A stretch of 23,858 bases of DNA from Clostridiales bacterium (lineage in GTDB: Bacteria > Bacillota > Clostridia > Oscillospirales > CAG-272). Under the pieces are notes generated by a model that was not told where the DNA came from, searched no databases, and worked only from the letters and a program-made list of their open reading frames with translations. The stretch spans positions 1 to 23,858 of the forward strand of contig DPGD01000001.1 in the NCBI GenBank assembly GCA_003522145.1, given 5' to 3'. Positions 15,710 through 23,818 of this stretch are shown here, piece by piece (the first letter of the stretch is position 1; each line of letters opens with the position of its first letter). A program made the translations under genes and the position numbers.

Positions 15710-15991
15710 TTACTCTGCGACGTAAACGCTGACCTGTTTTCTGCCGCCGGTGATGTGCTCAAACTTCACCTTGCCGTCGATCTTTGCAAACAGGGTATCG
15801 TCCGAACCGATACCGACATTGTTGCCGGCATGGATGTGGGTGCCTCTCTGTCTGACCAGAATGCTTCCGGCAGTGACGACCTGTCCGTCCGCTCTCTTAA
15901 CGCCCAGTCTTTTCGCTTCGCTGTCTCTGCCGTTCTTGGTAGAACCAACGCCTTTTTTGTGGGCGAAGAACTGTAAACCTAATCTAAGCAT
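15710..15991 (-). CDS. rpmA: 50S ribosomal protein L27 with cleavable N-terminal extension
   Basis: 93 residues. The start MLRLGLQFF precedes AHKKGVGSTKNGRDS, the conserved mature N-terminus of L27, which reaches toward the peptidyl-transferase centre. In Firmicutes the LQFF segment is removed by the protease Prp between F and A; Prp is encoded just upstream here. ATG is preceded by GGGAGGT. Last gene of the operon. Confidence 0.97.
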   Translation of the reverse strand: MLRLGLQFFAHKKGVGSTKNGRDSEAKRLGVKRADGQVVTAGSILVRQRGTHIHAGNNVGIGSDDTLFAKIDGKVKFEHITGGRKQVSVYVAE

Positions 15992-16024
15992 TTCTTATAC
16001 CTCCCTAATTCTTCTCGGAAACGA

Positions 16025-16375
16025 CTAATTTTCGATTTCTTCTACCGACAGATAGTCGTAATAGTCTTCCACCAGGTCGTTAAGCTGGAAGAAGTACCCC
16101 TGAATCAGTCCGGAAATGGCATAGCGTTTCTTTTCGTCCTCCTCGAAATCGGGGAGCGCCGCCGGAACCTTCAGTTCAATGTCGGCAGTTTCCTCGTCGA
16201 TGGTGTAGTCCACCCTCGACGCATAGGAAATTTCGACGGTATTGATGATCAGCATGGTCATGGCGGAAAGGGCAGAGCAGAGAATGTCGTCTCCCGATTC
16301 GCCGTAGCCGGTGTGACCGTTTTCACGGAATCCGTAAAAAATACCGTCCCGCTTGAAAAATGTGATCTTGGTCAT
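16025..16375 (-). CDS. prp: Ribosomal-processing cysteine protease Prp
   Basis: 116 residues. The active-site region reads NGHTGYGESGDDILCSALSAM, with H21 and C33 as the catalytic pair, spaced as in known Prp proteins. The enzyme trims the N-terminal extension of L27, encoded 33 bases downstream. Its place between rplU and rpmA is the standard Firmicutes arrangement. The rplU stop is 10 bases upstream, so the genes are cotranscribed. Confidence 0.95.
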   Translation of the reverse strand: MTKITFFKRDGIFYGFRENGHTGYGESGDDILCSALSAMTMLIINTVEISYASRVDYTIDEETADIELKVPAALPDFEEDEKKRYAISGLIQGYFFQLNDLVEDYYDYLSVEEIEN

Positions 16376-16385
16376 CGTTCACGGA

Positions 16386-16697
16386 TTAAGCGTTGATGGC
16401 TGTGATCTGAACCTTGGTGTAGGCCTGTCTGTGACCGGTCTTCTTTTTCTCGTTCTTCTTGGACTTGTACTTAAAGACATAGATCTTTTTGCCCTTGCCG
16501 TTTTTCACGACATTGCCCTTGACCGTTGCGCCTGCAACCGTGGGCTTGCCGACAACCAAACCGTCGTTTCCGGAAACAGCCAATACTTCACTGAAGGTAT
16601 ATTCGCTTCCTTCTTCTGCTTCCAGCTTCTCAACGAAGATCACATCGCCCTCGCTGACCTTGTACTGCTTTCCGCCCGTAACAATCACTGCGTACAC
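16386..16697 (-). CDS. rplU: 50S ribosomal protein L21
   Basis: 103 residues, normal length. It shows the L21 opening YAVIVTGGKQYKVSEGD and the C-terminal KKKTGHRQAYTKVQITAI. I chose the GTG start because it opens the conserved first strand and has GAGGTG six bases upstream; the open frame continues upstream but passes through the leader and promoter. First gene of the operon with prp and rpmA. Confidence 0.96.
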   Translation of the reverse strand: MYAVIVTGGKQYKVSEGDVIFVEKLEAEEGSEYTFSEVLAVSGNDGLVVGKPTVAGATVKGNVVKNGKGKKIYVFKYKSKKNEKKKTGHRQAYTKVQITAINA

Positions 16698-16785
16698 GAA
16701 AAGCACCTCTCTTTCTTTGTGGTGACTTGCACCGTATTCGCTGTGGCGGGTGGTGTTGCCACTCTTTGAACCGCACCGCAAGCGT
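16698..16785 (-). promoter_or_regulatory. rplU 5' leader, possible L21 leader RNA
   Basis: About 88 transcribed bases separate the promoter from rplU. The RNA can form GUGGC/GCCAC (16743-16762) and a small GGUG/CACC hairpin (16721-16733) just before the ribosome site. Firmicutes rplU operons often carry a structured L21 leader thought to give autoregulation; that this is one is inference from position and stems. Confidence 0.45.
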
Positions 16786-16791
16786 AAAGGC

Positions 16792-16820
16792 AGAATACCA
16801 CATTTTTCTGCTCCTGTCAA
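16792..16820 (-). promoter_or_regulatory. Consensus sigma-A promoter of the rplU operon
   Basis: On the minus strand TTGACA (16815-16820) and TATTCT (16792-16797) are separated by exactly 17 bases, with TGTGG just before the -10. A perfect -35 and an extended -10 fit a strongly expressed ribosomal operon. Confidence 0.85.
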
Positions 16821-16957
16821 GCACTTTTCTTGGATTTTTGCGAAAAAAACCGCAGAAAATGATTTTTTTCTCCCCGCAGGCAGACTTCCTGTTTTTTCAT
16901 ATACTGTACTGAGCCGGAAAAGCATCCGGCAAAGTTTCAAAGAAGGGAAAAAGCAAA

Positions 16958-17806
16958 ATGGCAATCTTTACGAATCAGGCAACTTTAAGCTATAACGGCT
17001 TGACCACCAATTCCAATACGGTCGAGGGAGAGCTTGTGGAAAATCTGAGCATTGACAAAAGAGCCCTGTCTTCCGACTATTGCACCTGTCCGATTACCTA
17101 TATTCTGAGCCTTTCCAACACCAAAGAAACGGCGGCGGAGAATCTGACGGTCAGCGATGACCTGGGCGGCTACCTTTACAACGGCACCACGGTGTACCCT
17201 CTCCGCTATATAGACGGTTCGGCGAGGTATTATGTGAACGGCACGGCAACGGCGGTCCCGCCCTTATCCTCGGAGGTACCCCTGGAGTTTACCGGCATTT
17301 CGATTCCCGCCGGAGGCAATGTGATGCTGATCTATGCGGCCGTACCTACCGATTACGCCCCCAGAGACTCTTCCACCGGAATAACCAACACGGCATCGGT
17401 TTCCCAAGAAGGCGTTGTGCTGGCCTCCTCCGACACCACAGTGCTCGCAATGGTCGGGCCCAACCTGTCGGTCATCAAGAGCATCAACCCCACCCAGCTT
17501 CAGCCCGGCGATATGCTGCAGTATACCTTTCTCATCGAGAACAGCGGAAATGTGGCGGCGACCGCCGCTGACAATCTGTCGGTTTCCGACCTTTTTGACC
17601 CGAAGTTAGGAAACCTGTCGGTCACTCTGAACGGTACACCCCTTTCTCTGAACACGGGCTACACCTACGACAGCGCCACCGGACTGTTTGTCACCGTTCC
17701 GGGCGTGATCACGGTTCCGGCGGCGACCTATCAGAGGGATCCGGCCACCGGTGCCTTTGTTACGACCACAGGCAAGGCGGTCCTTCAGGTCTCCGGCACG
17801 GTCTGA
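16958..17806 (+). CDS. DUF11-like repeat protein without signal peptide
   Basis: 282 residues in two beta-sandwich-like halves. The first (about 25-165) includes ITYILSLSNTKETAAENLTVSDDLGG. The second (about 168-280) includes PNLSVIKSINPTQLQPGDMLQYTFLIENSGN followed by NLSVSDLFDP. Both halves show the DUF11 pattern of a strand, an asparagine-containing turn and V-x-D. The N-terminus MAIFTNQATLSYNGLTTNSN is a form seen in several Clostridia proteins, has no signal peptide or membrane helix, and there is no sorting motif. Its location and function are unknown; spore-coat or intracellular roles are guesses. AAGGGA precedes the ATG, and a small GCCGGA/TCCGGC hairpin (16913-16930) lies in the leader. 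Confidence 0.7.
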   Translation: MAIFTNQATLSYNGLTTNSNTVEGELVENLSIDKRALSSDYCTCPITYILSLSNTKETAAENLTVSDDLGGYLYNGTTVYPLRYIDGSARYYVNGTATAVPPLSSEVPLEFTGISIPAGGNVMLIYAAVPTDYAPRDSSTGITNTASVSQEGVVLASSDTTVLAMVGPNLSVIKSINPTQLQPGDMLQYTFLIENSGNVAATAADNLSVSDLFDPKLGNLSVTLNGTPLSLNTGYTYDSATGLFVTVPGVITVPAATYQRDPATGAFVTTTGKAVLQVSGTV

Positions 17807-17876
17807 GAGAGTCTGCTGACCGTCCGCAATCGAAAAACCAACCGGAAGAACCGGGAGAACAGCTAAAAGCTCCGAT

Positions 17877-17922
17877 AAAAAAGCAGGGACCAAGCCCGTA
17901 AGGACGGGGTCTCTGCTTTTTT
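17877..17922. terminator. Bidirectional terminator between the DUF11 gene and holA
   Basis: AAAAAAGCAGGGACC (17877-17891) pairs with GGTCTCTGCTTTTTT (17908-17922), one wobble pair aside, with a 16-base loop. The A/T ends give a T-tract on both strands, so it can end both converging transcripts. Confidence 0.85.
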
Positions 17923-17956
17923 GCGCTTCTTTTCTTTGGCGTTTTGGCTTTTCGGT

Positions 17957-17980
17957 TCCCGCTCAAGAACTTCAGCGGGA
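17957..17980. repeat. Small inverted repeat downstream of holA
   Basis: TCCCGCT and AGCGGGA are separated by 10 bases. Just after it the 13-base words TTCCTTCTTTGAC and TCCCTTCTTTGAA form a near-exact direct repeat. It is followed by no T-tract, so it is probably accessory to the terminator at 17877-17922. Confidence 0.4.
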
Positions 17981-18022
17981 GCTTGGTTTCCTTCTTTGAC
18001 TCGGTTCCCTTCTTTGAAAAGG

Positions 18023-19060
18023 TCAGACCCGGCATAACCGCAGAACCAGACGGTCCAGAACGGTGTAGCTGTCAAGGGAGGAGGATTTGATCTGCAGATC
18101 TGCCGAAAGGCAAAGCTCCAGTGCCTTTGCCAAGCGCTGGGCGCTTTTTCCCACGGTGGCGTCAAAGAATTTTTTCACCCGAAAACTGTGCATTCCGGTC
18201 TTTGAGGCGATCTCTTCCTTTGAAAGCCCCTGGGCGGTCAGGAGTTTAACGGTATACATTCCCGAAAGAGTATCCACCACTCCTCCGAGAATATTTTCCG
18301 GTTTTTCTCTTTTTTCCTTCATCCCGGCAAGCAGTCTGCAGGCCCTTTCGCTCTGCCCGTGCAGCAGGGCGTCGGTAAAGTCGAAGGCACCGTCAATGCT
18401 CCTGCCGCAGCAGACCTGTTCAATGTCCGACGGATCCAGAATTTTCTGTCCCTTTTGCAGGGTATAGCAGATCAGCTTTTCCACCTCGTTTGAAAGGTTG
18501 AACATATCCTTGGAGCAGAACTCCACAATTTTCCGGGCATCGCCCGGAGAAGCGGAAATGCCCGAGGCCTGCAGATGCCGAAGTACCCAGGAACAAAGAT
18601 CGGATTCGCTTTCATACTCAAAGCACAGGGGCGTGACCAGCTCTTCCAATTTTTTGTAAAGGGCGGAGGCTCTCCGGGGAGGCTGACCGGCGTCGAATTC
18701 TTCACCTACGGTATAAAGCACCAGAACGCATTCCTCGTGCTCCGGGAGCAACTGCAACACATCCAAAAGGTCGGCAAGCTCCTTTGGCGGGAGCCTCCGA
18801 TAGTCCACGCCGTGCAGTTCGATCAGCTTTTTGGGGGCAAACATCGGCAAAGAGCAGACCTGTTGACACAGTTCCTCCGACCAGCCCGGAGTCTGGGCCG
18901 ACAGCTTCAGATGGTTGAAGAGGTCCTCTTCCTCGCCGAAAAGGCTTTTCCGCAGGGTTTTCAGACAGTGGAGCTTTGTATACTCCTCCGGCCCGTAGAA
19001 AAGAAATCCTCCTTGGACCTCTCCTTTTTTACAGAGCTTCAGAAATTCTTTCTGTACCAT
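18023..19060 (-). CDS. holA: DNA polymerase III delta subunit
   Basis: 345 residues, typical HolA length. Subunit of the clamp loader that opens the beta sliding clamp. Recognisable features are the opening FLKLCKKGEVQGGFLFYGPEEY, the SLPMFAPKKLIEL segment, the domain-II stretch ARKIVEFCSKDMFNLSNEVEKL and the C-terminal collar helices ending SSLDSYTVLDRLVLRLC. As in other delta subunits there is no functional Walker A. The ATG has a rather distant ribosome site (GAGAAAGGA about 16 bases away) and no better start lies nearby. It follows trpS by 63 bases on the same strand. Confidence 0.93.
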   Translation of the reverse strand: MVQKEFLKLCKKGEVQGGFLFYGPEEYTKLHCLKTLRKSLFGEEEDLFNHLKLSAQTPGWSEELCQQVCSLPMFAPKKLIELHGVDYRRLPPKELADLLDVLQLLPEHEECVLVLYTVGEEFDAGQPPRRASALYKKLEELVTPLCFEYESESDLCSWVLRHLQASGISASPGDARKIVEFCSKDMFNLSNEVEKLICYTLQKGQKILDPSDIEQVCCGRSIDGAFDFTDALLHGQSERACRLLAGMKEKREKPENILGGVVDTLSGMYTVKLLTAQGLSKEEIASKTGMHSFRVKKFFDATVGKSAQRLAKALELCLSADLQIKSSSLDSYTVLDRLVLRLCRV

Positions 19061-19123
19061 GTTGTGTCGGTGGAATCCTTTCTCCCGGCGGTGTTCCGGA
19101 TGTCCCGAAAGCCGTCGGGCGCT

Positions 19124-20143
19124 TTAAGGCAGTTGAGCAAAGCCTACCTTTTTATATACTTTCCGCAGGGTACGGGAGGCACGGAATTCGGCCTGTTCCT
19201 TTCCTTTCTTCATCAGTGCTTCCAAATAGCCCTTGTCGGCCATCAAACGGGTATATTCGGCTCCGATGGGGGCAAGCACATCGGCGGCCGCCTCGCCCAC
19301 GGCGGCTTTGAAGGTGCCGTAGCCCTTTCCTTCAAATTCCTTCTCGATCTCCTCCGGGGTCTTGCCGGTGAAGGCGCAGTAAATGGAGATCAGATTGTTG
19401 ATGCCCGGTTTGTCCTCGCCCCGGCGCACTTCACTGCCCGAATCGGTAACGGCGCTCTTGAATTTCTTGATGATGGTATCCTTGGGGTCCAGAATCGATA
19501 CATAGCTCTTGGGATTTTCATCGGATTTGGACATCTTCCTCGAAGGATCGGCCAAGGACATGACTCTGGCACCGCTCTTGGGAATAAAGCCCTCGGGCAG
19601 AACGAAGGTCTGGCCGTAAAGGTTGTTGAAGCGGGCGGCAATATCCCGGGCGATTTCAATATGCTGCATCTGATCCTGCCCCACCGGCACCAGATCCGCC
19701 TGATAAAGGAGAATGTCGGCCGCCATCAGGGACGGATAGGTGAAAAGTCCGGCATTGATGTTGTCGGCATGCTTGGAGGACTTATCCTTGAACTGGGTCA
19801 TTCTGGAAAGCTCTCCGAACATGGTGTAGCAGTCCAGAACCCAGCCCAACTGTGCATGCTCCGGAACATGGCTCTGGACGAAAAGCACGCTCTTCTCCGG
19901 ATCGATGCCGCAGGCAAGATAGACGGCCATAGTCTCATAGGTCCTTTTGCGCAGATTGGCAGGCTCCTGTCTGACGGTGATGGCGTGCAGGTCCGCCACG
20001 CAGTAACAGCAATTGTATTCCTCCTGCAGAAGGGTCCAGTTTCGGATGGCTCCTAAATAATTGCCGATGGTCAGCAGGCCGCTGGGCTGTGCCGCCGAAA
20101 AAATCACCTTTTTGGGGGCTTCTGGAATGGGATGCTCGTTCAT
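19124..20143 (-). CDS. trpS: Tryptophanyl-tRNA synthetase
   Basis: 339 residues, class I synthetase that charges tRNA-Trp. The N-terminal signature is PSGLLTIGNYLGA (the HIGH-equivalent TIGN at 25-28), the ATP-site KMSKS is at 203-207, and the VGQDQMQHIEIARDIA segment is typical. I chose the ATG at 20143 because AGAGGAAG stands just upstream and conserved sequence begins after ten residues; the open frame would add 24 residues. First gene of the transcript with holA. Confidence 0.96.
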   Translation of the reverse strand: MNEHPIPEAPKKVIFSAAQPSGLLTIGNYLGAIRNWTLLQEEYNCCYCVADLHAITVRQEPANLRKRTYETMAVYLACGIDPEKSVLFVQSHVPEHAQLGWVLDCYTMFGELSRMTQFKDKSSKHADNINAGLFTYPSLMAADILLYQADLVPVGQDQMQHIEIARDIAARFNNLYGQTFVLPEGFIPKSGARVMSLADPSRKMSKSDENPKSYVSILDPKDTIIKKFKSAVTDSGSEVRRGEDKPGINNLISIYCAFTGKTPEEIEKEFEGKGYGTFKAAVGEAAADVLAPIGAEYTRLMADKGYLEALMKKGKEQAEFRASRTLRKVYKKVGFAQLP

Positions 20144-20224
20144 CTCTGTACTTCCTCTCTTCGGAATGCTCTCTTTTCCTTCGTATAGCAGGGGGGCAAT
20201 CCGGTTATTCTTCACATTATCCCT

Positions 20225-20254
20225 ATTCTACCACAACTTGGTGCTGATTTTCAA
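20225..20254 (-). promoter_or_regulatory. Promoter of trpS-holA
   Basis: On the minus strand TTGAAA (20249-20254) and TAGAAT (20225-20230) are 18 bases apart, with TGTGG before the -10. It leaves a leader of about 75 bases before trpS, too short for a T-box. Confidence 0.7.
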
Positions 20255-20274
20255 GGGCTATTCATCAAAATTGC

Positions 20275-20303
20275 TTGAAGTTTTCCTTTTTTTGTGTTAT
20301 ACT
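20275..20303 (+). promoter_or_regulatory. Promoter of the membrane-protein gene at 20338
   Basis: TTGAAG (20275-20280) and TATACT (20298-20303) are separated by 17 bases, with TGTGT just before the -10. It is divergent from the trpS promoter, with only about 20 bases between the two -35 boxes. Its location rules out the ATG at 20275 as the start of the open frame. Confidence 0.75.
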
Positions 20304-20337
20304 GCAAAAAAGCGACCGTTTTTTCGGGAGGATGCGC

Positions 20338-21240
20338 ATGAGCGATATTTACTACGACACATACAATGAAGGAGAGGCTCCGGAGGAGGAAAAAAGCAAG
20401 CTCTCCAAAATTCTTTCCCTCATCTGGAAAACCGTTTCGGTTTTGCTGGTCTGCACCGTGTTCTTTCTGATTTTTTACCGGATCTTCGAGATGAAGGAGC
20501 CGAGAGGCATGGGGGAACTGATCTTCAGCGAAAAAACTCTGGCGCTCTTGAATGAGCAGGGAAGCGACCGGAAGGTTTCTGCAGAATACAGCGGCGGCAA
20601 TTATGTTTTTGAGAAGGAGACCCTGACCACCGTGACCCTGACCAAAAAATCAGAAAACAGTGAAGAGGACTACGAAACGGTGGAGGTGCCGGTATCCGAA
20701 TACTATGAAAGCAGCGGATTTGTGGTTTTCGAGGCCGGAACCGGGTTCTATGCCGTGGTGGACGAGGAAGGAAAGGAAATCATTATCAAGCGCACCGGAT
20801 ACTACGAGGTGAAGGATTCTCCCGTTGAGAGAGCGCTCCATGTGAGCCATATCTACCTGATCCCCTCGGCCAAGCAGGTGCAGGTCACCTTCCGCTATAA
20901 ATCCGATTCCCTTGAAAAATTGAACGGACAGGTGAATCTGAACGGAGAAGAATTTACCTACACGCTTCGGGATGATCAGTCCAACACCTACGGAGACTAC
21001 AGCTACCGCACGGCCAAGAAGGGCGTGTACCGGTATATCACCATGGTTTTTGACAAAGTGGAGTTTTCCTCGGTCAAAGAACTGTTTTTGGATGTGGGGT
21101 ATCTGACAGAGGACGGGAAGGAAGAAAGCTTGGCTGTAGCCCTTTATGACGACAATCTTCCTTACGCCATGAAAAAATACGATCTGCCCAAGAGCAGGGA
21201 GGCAACCAAGCTCACTCCCTTTGTGCAAAAGGAAAACTGA
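20338..21240 (+). CDS. Single-pass membrane protein of unknown function
   Basis: 300 residues: a short acidic cytoplasmic N-terminus, one membrane helix (about 28-50, LSLIWKTVSVLLVCTVFFLIFY) and a 250-residue outer part that looks beta-rich and acidic. No enzyme motif is recognised. ATG at 20338 has GGGAGG six bases upstream; ATG 20332 overlaps that site and 20275 lies in the promoter. It is followed 35 bases later by a metal-ribbon protein on the same strand. Confidence 0.8.
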   Translation: MSDIYYDTYNEGEAPEEEKSKLSKILSLIWKTVSVLLVCTVFFLIFYRIFEMKEPRGMGELIFSEKTLALLNEQGSDRKVSAEYSGGNYVFEKETLTTVTLTKKSENSEEDYETVEVPVSEYYESSGFVVFEAGTGFYAVVDEEGKEIIIKRTGYYEVKDSPVERALHVSHIYLIPSAKQVQVTFRYKSDSLEKLNGQVNLNGEEFTYTLRDDQSNTYGDYSYRTAKKGVYRYITMVFDKVEFSSVKELFLDVGYLTEDGKEESLAVALYDDNLPYAMKKYDLPKSREATKLTPFVQKEN

Positions 21241-21275
21241 CGGAACCGTCTTTATGAATATGAAAGGTCAACTGT

Positions 21276-21920
21276 ATGATTTTAGAAAATAAGAGCACCA
21301 CGGTGGCTTTCCGCTGTCCCACCTGCGGAAAAGCCGTGCTGTCGGGGGTCAACCCCTTTCGACTGTCGGCGGATATGTTGCGCCTGCGCTGTCCGGATTG
21401 CGGCGATGCCCTGACCATTCAGAATACCGGAGACAGGAGGCTTCGTCTGAGTGTGCCCTGCCTGATCTGTGCCCATCCCCACAACCTGACCATCTCGAAG
21501 GAGGCTTTTTTTACCGATGATCTGTTCTCGGTCCCCTGCTCCCTTTCGGGCTTGGATATTCTCTTTGTGGGCGAGAAAGAAAAGGTGGAAAAGGCATTGT
21601 CAGACAGCGGAAAGGAACTGGAACGGCTGTTGCAGGATGCGGGAATTGACGATCTGTCGGCTTTAAAAAGGGAAGATAAAGAAAAAGTAGATCCGGCGGT
21701 GGAGAATGTGGTTCATTTCCTTCTGTGCGAATTGGAGGAGGAAGGAAAAATCACCTGCTACTGCAAGGAGGAAGGGGAAATTCCTCTGTATGACTTCCAG
21801 ATCCTCTCCGAACGGGTGAGAGTCTTCTGCCATTGCTGTAATGCCGAAGCCTATCTGCCCCTGCGCAGCGAGGCGGATGCCGAAGACTTCATCAAAACCG
21901 ACCGACTGGACCTGAAATGA
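21276..21920 (+). CDS. Cysteine-rich metal-ribbon protein of unknown function
   Basis: 214 residues. Cys pairs CPTC (14, 17), CPDC (39, 42) and CLIC (62, 65) suggest one or two zinc ribbons in the N-terminal third. CHCC (185-188) near the end may form another site with CYC (161-163). The middle (98-150) is a charged helical region. It is probably cytoplasmic, with no signal or helix to span a membrane. I recall similar unnamed proteins in Clostridia, but no function. Start has AAAGGT upstream. Cotranscription with the membrane protein upstream is likely. Confidence 0.75.
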   Translation: MILENKSTTVAFRCPTCGKAVLSGVNPFRLSADMLRLRCPDCGDALTIQNTGDRRLRLSVPCLICAHPHNLTISKEAFFTDDLFSVPCSLSGLDILFVGEKEKVEKALSDSGKELERLLQDAGIDDLSALKREDKEKVDPAVENVVHFLLCELEEEGKITCYCKEEGEIPLYDFQILSERVRVFCHCCNAEAYLPLRSEADAEDFIKTDRLDLK

Positions 21921-22015
21921 GCCTTTTTCTCGGCTTTTTTCGGTGCCGTTCCGGTGTTTGCAGAAAGACTTCCATGTTCGGATATAAGAAAATCTGTATA
22001 TAAGGAAAACCCAGT

Positions 22016-22726
22016 ATGACTTTCAGAGAATATCTTTCGGAGCTGTTTTTTCCGCCGAAATGCCGGTGCTGTAAAAAACCGATCCGAAGGGAGCAGGCGC
22101 CGTTCTGTAAAGAATGCCTTGCGCGCTATCAAAGAGAAAAATATGCGCTCTGCCCAACCTGTCATAAACCCCACTGCCGCTGTGTCTGCCGTCCCAAAGG
22201 GGCGACCGCCTCGGTTTTTTACCGGTCGGTTTTCCCGTACAGGACCCAATCGCCCGGCGGAAGGCTGATTCTTGCGCTGAAAGACCGGAAGGATCGGGCA
22301 GGCGTTGCCTTTCTTGCCGGAGAACTGGCAGATTGCCTTCGGAAAACCACCGTTCTTCCGGAAGATGCGCTGGTCACCTTTGTGCCGAGAAGCCGGAAGG
22401 CGATTCTCCGCACCGGGACCGATCAGGCAATGGAGCTGGCCGCCGCCTTGGCCAAGGTGTGCAAATTGGACTTTGGAGCGACGCTCCGGCACACCGGGGT
22501 TTCCGGAGTTCAGAAGGAGCTTTCCACCGAAGAGCGGAGACTTCACGCCGGAGCCGCCTATCAAATCCGGAAAGAGATTTCGGATTTGCAGGGCAGAACG
22601 GTGGTGCTGGTGGATGATATTCTAACTACCGGAGCTACCTTTGAAGCCTGCGCAGGACTTCTGCGGCAGGCGGGAGCCGGGGAGATCTTTTGCCTCTCTG
22701 CAGGCAGACGGGAGCAGATTCGCTGA
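22016..22726 (+). CDS. comF: ComF-family phosphoribosyltransferase-like protein
   Basis: 236 residues. The N-terminal zinc-finger region has several Cys pairs (C16/C19, C31/C34, C46/C49). The C-terminal phosphoribosyltransferase-type domain has the PRPP-binding loop VVLVDDILTTGAT (196-208). The usual RGFNQ-like segment appears as RTGTDQA, an uncommon variant. ComFC proteins act in DNA uptake during competence in some Firmicutes, but many ComF relatives are found without comFA, as here, and their role is unclear. ATG follows AAGGA by 9 bases; 95 bases separate it from the ribbon protein. Confidence 0.87.
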   Translation: MTFREYLSELFFPPKCRCCKKPIRREQAPFCKECLARYQREKYALCPTCHKPHCRCVCRPKGATASVFYRSVFPYRTQSPGGRLILALKDRKDRAGVAFLAGELADCLRKTTVLPEDALVTFVPRSRKAILRTGTDQAMELAAALAKVCKLDFGATLRHTGVSGVQKELSTEERRLHAGAAYQIRKEISDLQGRTVVLVDDILTTGATFEACAGLLRQAGAGEIFCLSAGRREQIR

Positions 22727-22831
22727 ACCTGCTTCGGAGCTTTTTGGGAGCGGCGGAGCCCTGCCATTTTTCAGACGGAGCCATAGACCGCCCGTACAGT
22801 CCTTGGCGCTCCTTTGAGGGATATTTCTTGG

Positions 22832-22879
22832 AAAAACAAAAAAGACGGCTGCCCTTTCCTTTCGGTGGGGGTAGCCGTC
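22832..22879 (-). terminator. Intrinsic terminator of the 8-helix membrane protein gene
   Basis: GACGGCT (22844-22850) and AGCCGTC (22873-22879) form a stem extended by CCC/GGG past one mismatch. On the minus strand it is followed by TTTTTTGTTTTT, and it begins only 5 bases after the stop. Textbook intrinsic terminator. Confidence 0.88.
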
Positions 22880-22884
22880 ATGCT

Positions 22885-23637
22885 TTATCGGATCAGGGCA
22901 AACAGGATTTTTCCTGCCGCAAACAGCACAAGAGACGCAATCAGGAAAATCAGAACAAAGGTGTTCACGCTTTCCTGCCAGCGCATTGCCAGAATCACCG
23001 CATCTCCTGCCGCCGCAAGGATCATGGGAACCCAGCGAAGCAGGTCGGATCCTTGTCCGAGGAACAGATCCCGGAGCATCCAGGTAAAGCATATCACCAA
23101 CAAGAGAGAAACGGCGGCTTCTATGATATGGAAGAGCGTGGCATTTGAAATTTCGGAGCGGTACATCACCGGAATGGCCATGGAGAAGACCGTGAGAAAA
23201 ATCAGAGAATACCAAAGGGTAAACCGGGAGCCGGTGCCGGAGGAAAGCTGCAGGGCACGAAGAACCATGGCCACAATCAGCATTCCGTAGGCGGCAAACT
23301 GTATCGGAGCAACGGTGTTCTCGGTGTGTACCATACCGGAAACCAGCAGAACCCCTGCAGTGATCGTCAGCATGGAATAGTCGGGCTGAACCTCCGGGTG
23401 GGTGAGAGAGGGCCAGAAGCCCCGGCAGAAGAACAGAAGCAGAACAGCGGCAGAGAGAAGAGACAGCATAGACAGGGTGTCCACATAGCCGTCAAAGCCG
23501 CTTTTGTACAATTCCCCGAAGGAATTGCGGCCGATGCGAACTAAACTTTGGGCCCGCTCTGCAAACAAGATGAGAAAATACCCAAGAAAAAACCAGGAGA
23601 TCGCTGAATTGACAAAGGGTTTTTGAAAAACAGACAT
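22885..23637 (-). CDS. Polytopic membrane protein of unknown function (about 8 helices)
   Basis: 250 residues with hydrophobic segments near 8-28, 52-72, 88-104, 110-130, 138-158, 167-188, 200-219 and 224-249. No transporter or enzyme motif is recognised. The open frame runs 44 codons upstream, but the ATG at 23637 has AAAGGAAG upstream and begins just before the first helix. It is transcribed alone, between its own promoter and terminator. Loops are short, so it has almost no soluble part. Confidence 0.8.
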   Translation of the reverse strand: MSVFQKPFVNSAISWFFLGYFLILFAERAQSLVRIGRNSFGELYKSGFDGYVDTLSMLSLLSAAVLLLFFCRGFWPSLTHPEVQPDYSMLTITAGVLLVSGMVHTENTVAPIQFAAYGMLIVAMVLRALQLSSGTGSRFTLWYSLIFLTVFSMAIPVMYRSEISNATLFHIIEAAVSLLLVICFTWMLRDLFLGQGSDLLRWVPMILAAAGDAVILAMRWQESVNTFVLIFLIASLVLFAAGKILFALIR

Positions 23638-23736
23638 ACTTGGTAAACTTCCTTTCTTAATCGAATATTCAGGTGTTGAAGGATCAACAGACGGAATGGA
23701 ACAAGTCGATTTTCGGCCTGATTTCAGCCCCCGCCT

Positions 23737-23765
23737 GTGGTAGCACACTCTATAGGCATTGTCAA
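23737..23765 (-). promoter_or_regulatory. Promoter of the 8-helix membrane protein gene
   Basis: On the minus strand TTGACA (23760-23765) is followed after 17 bases by TACCAC, with TGTGC before it. The -35 is perfect and the extended -10 is good, but the -10 hexamer is poor. About 90 bases of leader, including a small TGTTGA/TCAACA hairpin (23674-23689), precede the gene. Confidence 0.5.
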
Positions 23766-23818
23766 TCAAATACAGAAAATTTCAGAAATTATTTTGAGAA
23801 TCTCCCTCCAAATATATT

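Noticed and set aside
16896..16905. Possible sporulation sigma-E type -10 (CATATACT) before the DUF11 gene
   Set aside because: The -10 fits loosely but no matching -35 is found at the right distance, and TATACT could equally be a sigma-A -10. It remains only a hint.
18575..20056. Long plus-strand open frame of 493 codons opposite trpS and holA
   Set aside because: It lies antisense to two clearly conserved genes, has no ribosome site and shows no recognisable motif; it follows from the codon bias of the real strand.
20144..20224. Possible T-box leader upstream of trpS
   Set aside because: The space between promoter and start is only about 75 bases, with no specifier stem or terminator/antiterminator pair.
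21918..21950. AGCC/GGCT with T-run after the metal-ribbon gene as a terminator
   Set aside because: The stem is only 4 bp; too weak to call, and ComF may be in the same transcript.
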